A DNA stretch of 64,000 bases from JAGVIE01 sp964520905 (lineage in GTDB: Bacteria; Bacteroidota; Ignavibacteria; UBA10030; SZUA-254). The stretch covers positions 62,001-126,000 of the forward strand of contig CAZFQL010000009.1 in NCBI GenBank assembly GCA_964520905.1. The letters are read 5' to 3'. Shown piece after piece: positions 44,737 to 54,351 of the stretch. The notes below the pieces were generated by a model. It had not been told where the DNA came from and searched no databases. It saw only the letters and a list, made by a program, of their open reading frames with translations. Each line of letters opens with the position of its first letter. Position 1 is the stretch's first letter. A program made the position numbers and the translations under genes.

Positions 44737-46272
44737 ATGGACAATCAAAAATTTTCGTTCAACATTCCGGAGCGTTTCTTGAGGCAGCTCTGGAAGAATC
44801 AGCTTTTTTCAACAACCAACCTTCATACGACAGCTAATCAACCGGTAGAAATTATTTCACCGGGGAAATTAAATCAGGACGGGGGTCCCGACTTCCTTGA
44901 TGCGTGTATACGCATAGACGGCATTATTTACCGCGGCGATGTTGAAATTCACCAGCGCAACGACGAATGGTTCGAGCATAAACATCAACAAGATCAAAAA
45001 TACAACTCGGTAATTCTACATGTAATTCTCCACGCCGATGGAAAGACCACATGCCCGACTACAGAGAGCAACCGGGCGATACCTGTTTTAGCCATTGACC
45101 ATTATCTCAATTCTACATACCGTTCGACGTGGGAAAAAATGATTTTAAACGAGCGGGCAGAGCGTCTCACAACATTGAGATGTTTTTCACAAAATGACTC
45201 CATTGAAATCTCAACCATACAAAAATGGCTCGACAAATTGGCTGTAGATAGAATCGAATTTAAGGTGAGACGTTTTGAGGAACGGGTGAAAGAAATGATT
45301 CAGCAAGAACAATTGCGCGTGAAAGAACCGCCACCACGATACGCCGATACGCCGTTCGGTCTCAATCCCGAAGAACTGCCGTCACCAGCGCCAAAATTTT
45401 CACAAAAAGATTATCGTAATATCCATCTCTGGGAACAGTTGCTGTATGAGGGGATAATGGAAGCGCTTGGTTATTCAAAAAATCAGGAACCGTTTCTTAA
45501 ACTCGCGAGAAATGTTTCGTTAAAATTCATCGCCGATATGCCTGATCATGCATCGCAGGAAGACAAAATTTTACACTATGAATCTATCTTGTTCTCTGTG
45601 GCAGGTCTCATTCCTTCACGCGGCGAACTGCTCGACAAAGAGACAAAGAATTATACCCGGCAATTGAGAACTATCTGGAAACAATTCCAAAAATTGTATC
45701 ACAACGAATGTCTTCAAAAATCAGAATGGCAGTTTTTTAGACTAAGGCCCGACAATTTCCCTACTATTCGAATTGCCGGTGTCGCAAGACTTCTAAAAAA
45801 GTTATCCCAAGACGCTCTATTCAAGTCCATAATACAAACGACTAAATCCGGCGAGATTAAGAGTAAAGAAAAGTTTTTATATCTTGAACAACTTTTCATC
45901 GTGACTGTCGACGGTTTTTGGTCGAACCATTATCGTTTCGGTGAACTATCTAATAAGTCGATCCCCACGCTCATTGGGAAAAACCGGGCAGATGAGATTG
46001 TACTCAATGTCGTCATTCCAATCTGCTTGCTATATGCGCGCGTCTTTAGAGACAAAGACGTCCGGCAGGGAACATTAAAAATATTCGAGCAGTCACCCCC
46101 TGTCAGTGCGAACACAATCATAAAAACAATGGAAGACCAACTTATTAAAAGCAGGCTAAAACTTCATTCTGCGATGCTTCAACAGGGAACTCTCCAACTA
46201 TATAAATTCTATTGCGCAATTAACAGGTGCAACGATTGTAGAATCGGTCAGGGGCTTAGCATCGGCGGCTGA
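44737..46272 (+). CDS. DUF2851 family protein
   Basis: A 511-residue protein of the DUF2851 family common in Bacteroidetes and relatives. 'LRQLWKNQLFSTTNLHTTAN', 'LNQDGGPDFLDACIRIDG', 'RGDVEIHQRNDEWFEHKHQQ' and 'NSVILHVILHAD' are its opening blocks, and 'LWEQLLYEGIMEALGYSKNQ' is a later one. GxPDF and E-x-H spacing recalls a nuclease-like fold, but no function is proven. A GGAGG site is 7 bases before the ATG. Confidence 0.85.
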   Translation: MDNQKFSFNIPERFLRQLWKNQLFSTTNLHTTANQPVEIISPGKLNQDGGPDFLDACIRIDGIIYRGDVEIHQRNDEWFEHKHQQDQKYNSVILHVILHADGKTTCPTTESNRAIPVLAIDHYLNSTYRSTWEKMILNERAERLTTLRCFSQNDSIEISTIQKWLDKLAVDRIEFKVRRFEERVKEMIQQEQLRVKEPPPRYADTPFGLNPEELPSPAPKFSQKDYRNIHLWEQLLYEGIMEALGYSKNQEPFLKLARNVSLKFIADMPDHASQEDKILHYESILFSVAGLIPSRGELLDKETKNYTRQLRTIWKQFQKLYHNECLQKSEWQFFRLRPDNFPTIRIAGVARLLKKLSQDALFKSIIQTTKSGEIKSKEKFLYLEQLFIVTVDGFWSNHYRFGELSNKSIPTLIGKNRADEIVLNVVIPICLLYARVFRDKDVRQGTLKIFEQSPPVSANTIIKTMEDQLIKSRLKLHSAMLQQGTLQLYKFYCAINRCNDCRIGQGLSIGG

Positions 46273-46388
46273 AAATCGAAAGGTATATATTTGATTTTCA
46301 AAAAGAAAAGCATTACTTTCTGGCACACGATTAAATTATATTCCCGATCAAATTCAATTAAGATAATTCGATAATAAAGGAACAGCCA

Positions 46389-48404
46389 ATGTCACTCCTC
46401 GATTCCAAAACCGGAAAGCAAATCACAAATTATTCAATTGATGAGCTGAAAGAACAAGCCAATCTCATGCGGGGATATAATCTTGTAGCTCTTCATGCGG
46501 CAGGTTCGGGTCATGCGGGAGGCACGCTGTCTATTATGGACATCACCGCGGCGCTCTATCTGAAAGTTGCCGATCACGATCCGAATAATCCATCGTGGGA
46601 AGATAGGGATAGAATCATCTGGTCAACCGGTCATAAAGCTCCAAGCCTTTACCTCGGGCTCGCATTCGCGGGCTTCTGTAAAAAAGAGGACGTGATGTAT
46701 CTGCGAAAATTGTATTCACCTTTCCAGGGGCATCCTCACTGGCTAAAACTTCCCGGGGTTGAATTATCGAGCGGCTCACTCGGACAGGGATTAAGTGTTT
46801 CTGTCGGCATTGCTCTCGCCGGAAAGTTAAACGGCAAAAATTATAAAACATTCTGCATCATGGGCGATGGTGAACAGCAGGAAGGAAATGTTTGGGAAGC
46901 GGTTATGGAAGCCGGACATTACAAACTCGATAATCTCATCGGCATCGTGGATTTCAACAGACTGCAGATCGACGGATGGGTGAAGGATGTTATGAACATC
47001 GATCCTCTGGATGACAAGTATAAAAGTTTCGGCTGGAATGTAGTGCGGATAAATGGACACGATATGAAGCAAGTGGTCGATGCATTAGACAATGCAAAGA
47101 AAAATACCGGGAAACCCTTGCTCATCATCGCCGATACCGTGAAAGGTAAAGGAGTCAGCTTCATGGAGGATGTTGCGGGATGGCACGGTAAAACGCCGAA
47201 CTACGATGAGATGCTCAAGGGATTGGATGAACTGAAATTGAAAGACAAGATTCCTTACGAGAAACTTCTTGATCATGCAAAAGAATATCAGAAAGAAGTG
47301 GACAAGATACTCGATTCCAAAATGCCGAAGTTCAAGAAAAATTACTGGTGGAACTCCGACGCCGCTATGAAAGTAAAGATGGAACCAACCCGAAAAGGTT
47401 TTGGACAATCACTTGCAGAACATGGAGACGATGATAGAGTTGTTGCGCTTGGTCTCGATATTTCAGGATCGATTACGATCAGTGAATTTTATCAGGGTAA
47501 ACCCGAACGAAAAAAACGCTGGATCAGTATGGGAATTGCAGAACAATCTGCGACTGCGGCGGCGGCAGGATTGGCAAAAGAAGGAAAACTTCCCGTGTTG
47601 GGTACATACGGAACTTTCGCGGCGGCAAGAAATTTAGATCAGATCAGGGTATCTGTGTGTTACTCCAACGTTAACGTATTCATAGCAGGCGCGCATGGCG
47701 GTGTTTCTGTGGGACCAGACGGTGCGACACATCAGGCGCTTGAAGATTTATTCAATGTTTGCGGCTTGCCGAACATGTCGGTTGTAGTTCCATGCGATGC
47801 AATTGAGACGAAAAAAGCGAGCGATTATCTTTTACTAAAACATATCGGACCCAAGTTCCTCCGCTTCGCTCGTGAGGCAACACCGATTGTAACGACGGAG
47901 AAAACACCTTTTGTTTTCGGTAAAGCAAATATTTTCCGATTCAAAAAAGAAACTGAAAATCTAATCGACTCGTTCGATACTGTTCTCGCAGAACAATACA
48001 AGGATGAGCATGAAAATCTCTCCATCATCGCTTGCGGACCGATGGTTCCTGAAGCGATGCGTGCCGCTTACATCCTGAAGAAAGATTATGGCTGGGAAAC
48101 GCGTGTTGTAAACATTCACACTCTGAAACCGATAGATGAAGCAGCGATAATCCGCGCTGCAAAAGAAACAGGCGTTGTTATTACGGCAGAAGAACATCAG
48201 ATCGGCGCACTTGCGTGGCGTGTGAGTGGAGTTATCACAGAAAGCCAAGAACTCTACGGCAAACCGATTATTACCGGTGCAATTGGAGTGAAAGACCGCT
48301 TTGGCGATTCCGGTGCGCCGTGGGAATTGGTGAAAGAGTTTGAGGTAAGCGCCGAACATATAGCTAAAAAAGCGGTGGAGTTGATGAAGATAATAAAAAT
48401 GTGA
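46389..48404 (+). CDS. tkt: Transketolase
   Basis: A 671-residue thiamine-diphosphate enzyme moving two-carbon units in the pentose phosphate pathway. 'AAGSGHAGGTLSIMDITAAL' opens the fold; 'MGDGEQQEGNVWEAVMEAGH' and 'IVDFNRLQIDG' form the TPP motif (GDG...N). 'GIAEQSATAAAAGLAKEG' carries the catalytic Glu of the pyrimidine domain. Both halves, which are separate genes in some lineages, are fused here. Monocistronic. Confidence 0.92.
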   Translation: MSLLDSKTGKQITNYSIDELKEQANLMRGYNLVALHAAGSGHAGGTLSIMDITAALYLKVADHDPNNPSWEDRDRIIWSTGHKAPSLYLGLAFAGFCKKEDVMYLRKLYSPFQGHPHWLKLPGVELSSGSLGQGLSVSVGIALAGKLNGKNYKTFCIMGDGEQQEGNVWEAVMEAGHYKLDNLIGIVDFNRLQIDGWVKDVMNIDPLDDKYKSFGWNVVRINGHDMKQVVDALDNAKKNTGKPLLIIADTVKGKGVSFMEDVAGWHGKTPNYDEMLKGLDELKLKDKIPYEKLLDHAKEYQKEVDKILDSKMPKFKKNYWWNSDAAMKVKMEPTRKGFGQSLAEHGDDDRVVALGLDISGSITISEFYQGKPERKKRWISMGIAEQSATAAAAGLAKEGKLPVLGTYGTFAAARNLDQIRVSVCYSNVNVFIAGAHGGVSVGPDGATHQALEDLFNVCGLPNMSVVVPCDAIETKKASDYLLLKHIGPKFLRFAREATPIVTTEKTPFVFGKANIFRFKKETENLIDSFDTVLAEQYKDEHENLSIIACGPMVPEAMRAAYILKKDYGWETRVVNIHTLKPIDEAAIIRAAKETGVVITAEEHQIGALAWRVSGVITESQELYGKPIITGAIGVKDRFGDSGAPWELVKEFEVSAEHIAKKAVELMKIIKM

Positions 48405-48828
48405 GCAGTTGCAGTGGAACGACGCCGGAAATATTGCGGTGATTAAGACAGCTTTAGAGGGTCGTCTAAAAAGCATTGAATGTCGTTTTGACAAAAGCGC
48501 TTCTTAGATAAACTTAATAAAGCGTAAGTGTAGACTTTGACTTTTGATTTGATAATCCATAAATTCCATACACGTACTTAGGAATTAGATGAATAATGTT
48601 GCAACGAGACAAAACAACAACGACATTCGTTTTTACAAGTATATGTGCAGTAATTACACAATGCGCATATAGAGAGTTGGGATGCAATAAACCGGAATGA
48701 ATAAAATTGATAGGTTTGCGCCGAAAAAAATGAAATACAATGAATGGTTAAATCTATTTTAATTACAGAAGAATGCCGCGCCCCAAGATACGTCGCATCG
48801 TGCGGCCTAAAATAGGATAATATGGAAA
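48405..48828. other. Intergenic region before the restriction-modification genes
   Basis: 424 bases without a convincing gene. It holds one hairpin, GCTTTAGA (48451-48458) with TCTAAA-A-AGC (48465-48474), which may end the transketolase transcript, and a GTTAAAT near 48747 that fits the integron core consensus but lacks a paired site. It marks the left edge of the accessory segment. Confidence 0.4.
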
Positions 48829-49680
48829 ATGAAGCTTGACGATCAAATCTCAGATTTACAAATACTCACTGGAGACTGTCGTAAAATTCTTACGAATCTG
48901 ACTGCTGAATCTGTCCAGTGTTGCGTTACCTCACCGCCTTACTGGGGTTTACGCGATTACGACAACTCTTCCCAGATCGGTGCAGAGCAGTCACCAGTTC
49001 AATATGTTGAAAACCTTGTAGAAGTATTTTCTGAAGTCCAGCGCGTATTGCGAAATGACGGAACCCTTTGGTTGAACATTGGTGATGGATATGCCCGCAA
49101 CGGTGGGACCGGTAAATGTGGACCGAACGCAATAGTTGGCAACACAAAAAAACTTATTCAAAAACGCAATTGCAAAGTCCCGAATTGCTGGGGATTGAAA
49201 GACAGAGATTTGATGGGATTGCCGTGGCGGGTCGTGTTCGCATTGCAAGCAGATGGATGGGTGTTGAGATCAAGAATAACATGGGTCAAGAAAACAGCCA
49301 TGCCGGAGAGTGTGAAAAACAGGCCGACAAATGCAACCGAGGATGTTTTTCTGTTGTCAAAATCGCCGACTTACTATTACAATTCTGAAGCTGTGCGCGA
49401 AGCGACTGGTGCTAATTTGCGAAATTGCTGGGTGCTTGGACCGGACACTAGCGGCAATGGGCATCCGGCAACGTTTCCGCGTGAATTGGCACGGCGATGT
49501 ATTCTTCTTGGCAGTCGAGCCGGCGACACGATATTAGACCCGTTTAGCGGGTCCGGAACCACAGGTGTGGTAGCCCAAGAATTAGATCGCAACGCAATTC
49601 TCATTGAATTAAACCCTAAATATTCCAAATTCTCAAACAAACGAATAAGTCATGCCAACCAAAAAACCCTCAGGTTCTAA
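48829..49680 (+). CDS. Type II DNA methyltransferase (beta-class, N4-cytosine or N6-adenine)
   Basis: A 283-residue modification enzyme. 'CCVTSPPYWGLRDYD' (residues 32-46) is catalytic motif IV; SPPY favours N4-cytosine methylation but does not prove it. 'GDTILDPFSGSGTTGVVAQE' (near 236) is the SAM-binding motif I placed C-terminal, the beta-class order. 'DLMGLPWRVVFALQADGWVL' is a typical linker. It overlaps the HNH gene by 29 bases. The pair forms a compact restriction-modification unit with no control gene visible. Confidence 0.88.
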   Translation: MKLDDQISDLQILTGDCRKILTNLTAESVQCCVTSPPYWGLRDYDNSSQIGAEQSPVQYVENLVEVFSEVQRVLRNDGTLWLNIGDGYARNGGTGKCGPNAIVGNTKKLIQKRNCKVPNCWGLKDRDLMGLPWRVVFALQADGWVLRSRITWVKKTAMPESVKNRPTNATEDVFLLSKSPTYYYNSEAVREATGANLRNCWVLGPDTSGNGHPATFPRELARRCILLGSRAGDTILDPFSGSGTTGVVAQELDRNAILIELNPKYSKFSNKRISHANQKTLRF

Positions 49681-50239
49681 AGAGCTAATCCTAAACTATT
49701 TTCTATCAAATATTGGCAAAGTTTTAGAATCAAAACAAATTCAAAAAGCAAGCGGAGGCGCGGTTGAGTGGGCACGACGAGTCCGCGAGCTTCGTAATGA
49801 GGAAGGGTATCAAATCCTTTCTAACAAAGATCGATCAGACTTAAAGCCAGGTCAATACCTTCTTGAAACGGTCGTTCGCGTCCCGGCTTTTAAGCGTGGA
49901 ATCTCAAAGGAAACGCGCGCTTGGGTTTTAGAACGTAACGGTTATACATGCCAGATGTGCGGTGTCGCAGCCGGCGATTCAGACCCACTTGGTGGGCCTC
50001 GCACCGTCCGTTTGACAATTGGACACATCAAAGATAAATCCAAAGGCGGAGACGATACCCCGCAAAATCTGCGTGCTATTTGCACGAACTGCAATGAGGG
50101 CTTACAAAATACCGCAGTTCCAAAGCCAGACCAGATTTATTTACTTTCGCAAGCACGCCGTGCAACAATTAACGACCAGCAAGTTTTGCTTAAATGGTTG
50201 CTTAAAAAATTCAAATTGGATGCCATCCCGAAGCCTTAA
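49652..50239 (+). CDS. HNH endonuclease, probable restriction partner
   Basis: A 195-residue nuclease. The C-terminal half is an HNH domain with zinc cysteines: 'YTCQMCG' (near 101), 'LTIGHIKDKSKGGDDTPQNL' with the catalytic His, and 'RAICTNCNEG'. The N-terminal 90 residues ('QIQKASGGAVEWARRVRELR') resemble a small DNA-binding winged helix. It begins inside the methyltransferase gene, so both are translated together. The recognition site cannot be read from sequence. Confidence 0.85.
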   Translation: MPTKKPSGSKELILNYFLSNIGKVLESKQIQKASGGAVEWARRVRELRNEEGYQILSNKDRSDLKPGQYLLETVVRVPAFKRGISKETRAWVLERNGYTCQMCGVAAGDSDPLGGPRTVRLTIGHIKDKSKGGDDTPQNLRAICTNCNEGLQNTAVPKPDQIYLLSQARRATINDQQVLLKWLLKKFKLDAIPKP

Positions 50240-50375
50240 TTCAAAACGTTAAATAATGTGCTTTCTCTCATCGTCCGCTTCGGCGCTGAAATACTAAGAG
50301 GCATGACAAAAAAAAGACAAAAGAGAAGAGCGACACAGACAAGAATTACACTATGGTAGCATCCAGGCTTAAAGA

Positions 50376-50513
50376 ACCCAACACACAAACTAAGCATGGG
50401 GCGCAAAGCCGCCCTCGTCTTCGACATATGGCCTGTCTGATGCCTCCGTCGGCACCTACGCTTCGCTCGCACCATCATGTAGGCAGTCAGGCCACGTCTT
50501 GCGTTTGTTAAAC
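50376..50513 (+). repeat. Integron attC-like inverted repeat
   Basis: Starts with ACCCAAC (50376-50382, fits RYYYAAC) and ends with GTTAAAC (50507-50513, fits GTTRRRY), 138 bases in all, within the known attC size range. Inside, arms at 50423-50445 and 50481-50498 (GGCCTG...CAGGCC cores) pair imperfectly with unpaired bases, as in folded attC sites. It lies 137 bases after the HNH stop. The inner L boxes are not clean and no integrase is in the window, so the call is tentative. Confidence 0.35.
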
Positions 50514-50538
50514 GTTATCTGAAATAATCACAACATAA

Positions 50539-51213
50539 TTACATCTTTCTCATCTCACAAAACACACTTGATTCATCCACTTCAACAATCTTAGCTTCAA
50601 CATTAAAGCCAGCCGCCAAATAAAGGAATTGATCGGGGCTAACCGTTGTCGCTGTAAATCCATCCTTACTGACAATCATGCCGTTACGAGTTTTCTCATA
50701 ATCTATTTCGCCTAACAAACCCGCCGCTGATTGTAATCGGAACCACTCGAGCCGGTGATTCCAAAATTTCTCTGAGTAACTTGAGAATAAAATTTTACCG
50801 CCCGGCTTGATTACACGGATGCTTTCTCTTATCAATTCTTTCTGGTCGACATGAAAAGCTGAGATCCCATTTTGTATACAGACAACAACATCAAATATAT
50901 TGTCCGGGAAAGCGAGCTTAATTGCATTCATCTGCAGTAAATGACAATTTGAAATACTGGAAAGCATTTCTTTCCCCATCAGCAAGCTTTCAAAGGAAGT
51001 ATCGATGCTGACAACCGATTTGGCAAGTCGGGCAAGCTTAGGCACGATTCGTCCGAAACCACACCCAAGGTCTAAAACCATATCGCCGCTGCGAATATTC
51101 TTCAAGACATGGTTTATTTCCGCTTCAAAGTATTGTTGTACGCGCGGCGGAGCTATTTCGTAAACACGCTTCAGCCGCTCCGCAGAAAGTTTATCGCTGT
51201 AATAGTCGATCAT
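50539..51213 (-). CDS. Class I SAM-dependent methyltransferase
   Basis: A 224-residue Rossmann methyltransferase. 'DMVLDLGCGFGRIVPKLARL' is motif I, 'VVSIDTSFESLLMGKEML' holds the acidic ribose ligand, and 'FDVVVCIQNGISAFH' and 'IRVIKPGGKILFSSYS' follow in order. The substrate cannot be told. Its ATG directly follows the stop of the beta-barrel gene, so the two are co-translated. Confidence 0.85.
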   Translation of the reverse strand: MIDYYSDKLSAERLKRVYEIAPPRVQQYFEAEINHVLKNIRSGDMVLDLGCGFGRIVPKLARLAKSVVSIDTSFESLLMGKEMLSSISNCHLLQMNAIKLAFPDNIFDVVVCIQNGISAFHVDQKELIRESIRVIKPGGKILFSSYSEKFWNHRLEWFRLQSAAGLLGEIDYEKTRNGMIVSKDGFTATTVSPDQFLYLAAGFNVEAKIVEVDESSVFCEMRKM

Positions 51214-51855
51214 TTATAATTCAATGAGAAGTAATATCTGAACTGAAGTTTCCTTAATATTCAGTTTGTCGGAAGTATATTCTTTTCCAAAATTGGGACT
51301 GTATTGAATTTCCAATCCCACCCCGCGGGCAACCACATCACGTACCATGAAACCGCCGCCAATTGTTACACCATAGGCACCATCGCGAAAATGAGTGTAT
51401 ACACTATACTCATTTAGAACTCGGAGCAAGACATCGAGCCGTGGTCCTGCAAGCAGGTAGAACTCACCGAACTGCACATCAATTCTTGGTTTCAATAATA
51501 TTGATAGTGAAAGGTAATCGAGTTCGTTTGCAAATGACATCTTTTCCCCGGTGCCTTCTGGATGTTCTGGCGTTGTTTCAATAAGTTTAAAGCCAACACC
51601 TTTCTGTGTATAATCCACAGACCCTACTACACTCAGGTTTGAAACATCCAATACCTCGATATAAAAGCCGATATTTGCTCCCCATCGGTAGTAAGTATTA
51701 AGATTAATATCTGTCGTATAATCAAAATCCAGTCTTGAAGCAACGGTTCCAATTTTGAGTCCATATGATCTCACCTGCCCGGAAGAATCTACAATAAAGA
51801 TGTATAAGAGCAAGGTAATGAAGATAATACTGAAGAAAATTCTTTTGATTTTCAT
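51214..51855 (-). CDS. Outer-membrane beta-barrel protein
   Basis: A 213-residue protein with a signal peptide (to about residue 27, 'SSGQ'), then alternating beta strands such as 'YGLKIGTVASRLDFDYTT', 'VVGSVDYTQKGVGFKL', 'YLSLSILLKPRIDVQFGEFY' and 'GVTIGGGFMVRDVV', and an aromatic/hydrophobic end. It matches the PorT/OmpA-like porin family of Bacteroidetes. Its stop abuts the methyltransferase start. Confidence 0.75.
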   Translation of the reverse strand: MKIKRIFFSIIFITLLLYIFIVDSSGQVRSYGLKIGTVASRLDFDYTTDINLNTYYRWGANIGFYIEVLDVSNLSVVGSVDYTQKGVGFKLIETTPEHPEGTGEKMSFANELDYLSLSILLKPRIDVQFGEFYLLAGPRLDVLLRVLNEYSVYTHFRDGAYGVTIGGGFMVRDVVARGVGLEIQYSPNFGKEYTSDKLNIKETSVQILLLIEL

Positions 51856-51899
51856 ATTACACTCCTCTTTGAATTATTTAATTTTATAAACTGACTAAT

Positions 51900-53414
51900 T
51901 TACTTCTCATCTGAAAGAAACTTTTTCAGAACATTATACCACCTCAGATATGTCTCAAGATAGACTTCCCGTTTCTTCAGGTTCGGCTCGATCACCTTCA
52001 CCGGTTTTAATCCAACGAATGCTTCATCGAACGAATTATAAATTCCCGCACCTATACCGGCTCCGCGGGCGGCGCCCTGCGAGCCATCTGTATTGAAGAG
52101 AGTTATTTTTGTATTCATAGTTGTTGCAAATGCCTCGCAGAAAACGGGACTAAGAAATAAATTGGAATTACCCGCACGCATTTCTTTAATCTCCATCCCA
52201 AGCGCCGACATAGTTTCCATTCCATGCTTCAACGCGAAAACGATTCCTTCCTGTCCCGCTCTGAGAATATGCGCCTTAGAGTGAATATTCAGATCGAGAT
52301 TACATATTGAAGCCCCGACAGATTTATTTTCAAGTGTTCTCTCAGCCCCGTTTCCGTATGGAATAACAGTTAAACCTTCTGAGCCGGCAGGGATCAACTC
52401 GGCAAGCCGGTTCATCTGATTATATGTTAGTGTATCACTTCCAAACGTTACAATGTTTTTCTTCAGCCAACTGTAAAGAACACCAGTGGCATTCACATCA
52501 AGAAGGACTCCGAATCGCGGATCATTTTTCTTGTGATTAACATGAAGAAACGTGTTCACTCGTGACCGTTCATCTGCAATCGGTTTATCAGTTATTCCGA
52601 AAATAACACCCGATGTACCGGCGGTGGCGGCACATTCACCAGGGCGTAAAACATTGAGTGATAAGGCGTTATTGGGTTGATCGCCTGCACGGTAAGTAAC
52701 TTTGATGCCGGGTTTCAATTCCAACTCCGAAGCTGCCTTAGGTGTTAGCACACCATGATCATAAAAGTTTGGAACGACAACAGGGATAATTGACGGCTGA
52801 ATGTTATACTGTTTTAGAATCATCTCGGCGATTTTCTCATCGACGAAATCCCACAACATTCCTTCCGAAAGTCCGGAGGGTGTGGTAAGAATTTCACCTG
52901 TCATCATCATGCCAATGTATTCGCCTGGCAGTATCATTTTATGAACACGTTTATAGATATCGTATTCGTTTTCCATCACCCATTTTAGTTTGGATGCGGT
53001 AAAGTTTTGGGGGGAATTCAGCAATCGTTGCATGCATATTTCTTCTCCGAGAGATTCGAATGCTTGCCTGCCAATTTCTTCAGCACGGTTGTCGCACCCG
53101 AGAATCGAAGGTCGAAGCACCTCAAGATTTTTATCGACAAGAACCAATCCGTGCATTTGATATGATATGCCAATAGCGCGGACATCGTCGAGTTTTGAAC
53201 CGGCTTGTTGTTTTAGAAGTGCGGTTATAAGCTTAACATTTTCCCACCAAACAACGGGATATTGCTCAGCCCATCCTTGCTCAGGTGTTAAAATTTCGAG
53301 TTCATTTTCGGGTGAAACCGCAGAAGCAATCATACTTCCAGTCTCACTTTCAAGAAGTGTTGCTTTGATGAACGACTTGCCTATATCGTAACCGAGGAGA
53401 TAACCGTTATTCAT
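51900..53414 (-). CDS. xylB: FGGY-family carbohydrate kinase (xylulokinase-like)
   Basis: A 504-residue sugar kinase. 'YLLGYDIGKSFIKATLLE' is the phosphate-1 loop; 'VRAIGISYQMHGLVLVDKN', 'YRAGDQPNNALSL' and 'GECAATAGTSGVIFG' are xylulokinase blocks. The catalytic Asp lies in 'RAGDQPNN'. It phosphorylates D-xylulose or a related sugar; xylose isomerase is not in the window. Located next to the MocA-like gene, with repeats between. Confidence 0.88.
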   Translation of the reverse strand: MNNGYLLGYDIGKSFIKATLLESETGSMIASAVSPENELEILTPEQGWAEQYPVVWWENVKLITALLKQQAGSKLDDVRAIGISYQMHGLVLVDKNLEVLRPSILGCDNRAEEIGRQAFESLGEEICMQRLLNSPQNFTASKLKWVMENEYDIYKRVHKMILPGEYIGMMMTGEILTTPSGLSEGMLWDFVDEKIAEMILKQYNIQPSIIPVVVPNFYDHGVLTPKAASELELKPGIKVTYRAGDQPNNALSLNVLRPGECAATAGTSGVIFGITDKPIADERSRVNTFLHVNHKKNDPRFGVLLDVNATGVLYSWLKKNIVTFGSDTLTYNQMNRLAELIPAGSEGLTVIPYGNGAERTLENKSVGASICNLDLNIHSKAHILRAGQEGIVFALKHGMETMSALGMEIKEMRAGNSNLFLSPVFCEAFATTMNTKITLFNTDGSQGAARGAGIGAGIYNSFDEAFVGLKPVKVIEPNLKKREVYLETYLRWYNVLKKFLSDEK

Positions 53415-53439
53415 TATTAGTTCGTTTTCACCGACATTT

Positions 53440-53558
53440 TATAATTAATCATTGACCATTCTAATTGTCAATTTCAAACTATCAATTGTTAATTGTTAAC
53501 CGCCTCACTGTAATAACTGTTGACAAATGACTATTAACCATTGACTATTGATAATTAA
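53440..53558. repeat. AT-rich dispersed repeats, family G
   Basis: Runs of AATTGTCAATT, CAATTGTTAATTG and ATTGACTATTGATAATT fill the gap between xylB and the MocA-like gene. Similar text occurs at 54623-54656, 57870-57900 and 63535-63635. The units are mutually inverted and can fold, but show no regular spacing. Confidence 0.6.
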
Positions 53559-53560
53559 GT

Positions 53561-54166
53561 TTATCCTCTGTTCAAAATATATTTAGTATAATCTTCCGGT
53601 GTGTCGATATTGATCAAAACACTTTCCTCATTTACGGGAACTTCACAAACGTCATCAGCGTGTTTATGAACAACCGCCCGTGCGCCGACATCGTGTGGCG
53701 CAGATCGAAGTTCATCAAAATATTTCTTATCGAAAATAACAGGATGCCCTCGCTGACCGTTGAATGTCGGAATAATGATTCCCTTTTTCGATGTCCAGTA
53801 TTCCTGAAGCAGATCTACAAGTATTGATTGAGAAAGAAGCGGATGATCTACCGGGCAAATCATCGCACCGTTAATTTCTTCCGGTTCAGTTGAATTTAAA
53901 TCCAACGCATTTATCCCCTTGATGATAGAAGTAAGTTGCCCTTTTTGCCATTCTTCATTGACGACGATTTTTCCATCAAACCATGTAAGAGATTTTCGAA
54001 TTTCTTCCGCCTCTGCGCCAAGCACTATAACAACATCGATAATTCGAGCCGAGTGAAGAACATCAACTATGTATTGCAAGAATGTTTTCTCTCCTATTTT
54101 CAGGAGAGCTTTAGGACTTCCCATGCGCTGGGAAGAGCCGGCAGCGAGAATAATTCCGGAGATCAT
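53561..54166 (-). CDS. MocA-like molybdenum-cofactor nucleotidyltransferase family protein
   Basis: A 201-residue NTP transferase. 'ISGIILAAGSSQRMGSPKAL' is the nucleotide-binding loop; 'MICPVDHPLLS' carries the metal Asp; 'RGHPVIFDKKYFDEL' and 'NIDTPEDY' follow. MocA-type enzymes transfer CMP to the molybdenum cofactor for xanthine-dehydrogenase-like enzymes. XdhC lies further along the same strand, supporting this role. The T9SS genes have come to lie between the two. Confidence 0.82.
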   Translation of the reverse strand: MISGIILAAGSSQRMGSPKALLKIGEKTFLQYIVDVLHSARIIDVVIVLGAEAEEIRKSLTWFDGKIVVNEEWQKGQLTSIIKGINALDLNSTEPEEINGAMICPVDHPLLSQSILVDLLQEYWTSKKGIIIPTFNGQRGHPVIFDKKYFDELRSAPHDVGARAVVHKHADDVCEVPVNEESVLINIDTPEDYTKYILNRG

Positions 54167-54174
54167 AAGAATTG

Positions 54175-54325
54175 AGATTGAAGATTAATGTTTCAGGATT
54201 CACGTTTCAAGATTTAGATTTAAAGTCGATTAGAATATAACTTGTTGGAGGGTGAAGTGCAAACGGGAAAAAACGATGGAGGATGAACGCTTTAGGATTC
54301 ATCCTCCAGGATTCACGCTATAAAA
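54175..54325. repeat. Dispersed repeats, family H
   Basis: Several units of the type CAGGATTCACGTTTCAAGAT and CTCCAGGATTCACGCT between the MocA-like gene and the broken protease. Matching units are at 61097-61140 and about 61595-61612. No gene is visible. Confidence 0.55.
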
Positions 54326-54351
54326 AAAGATTGTAATATGAGAACAAAGAA

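Noticed and set aside
48730..48760. Left-hand attC site for the restriction-modification cassette
   Set aside because: A GTTAAAT core exists near 48747, but I find no matching inverted arms or RYYYAAC partner around it.
53440..53558. CRISPR-like array
   Set aside because: The repeated units are AT-rich, irregular in length and spacing, and mutually inverted; there are no constant repeats with unique spacers and no cas genes.
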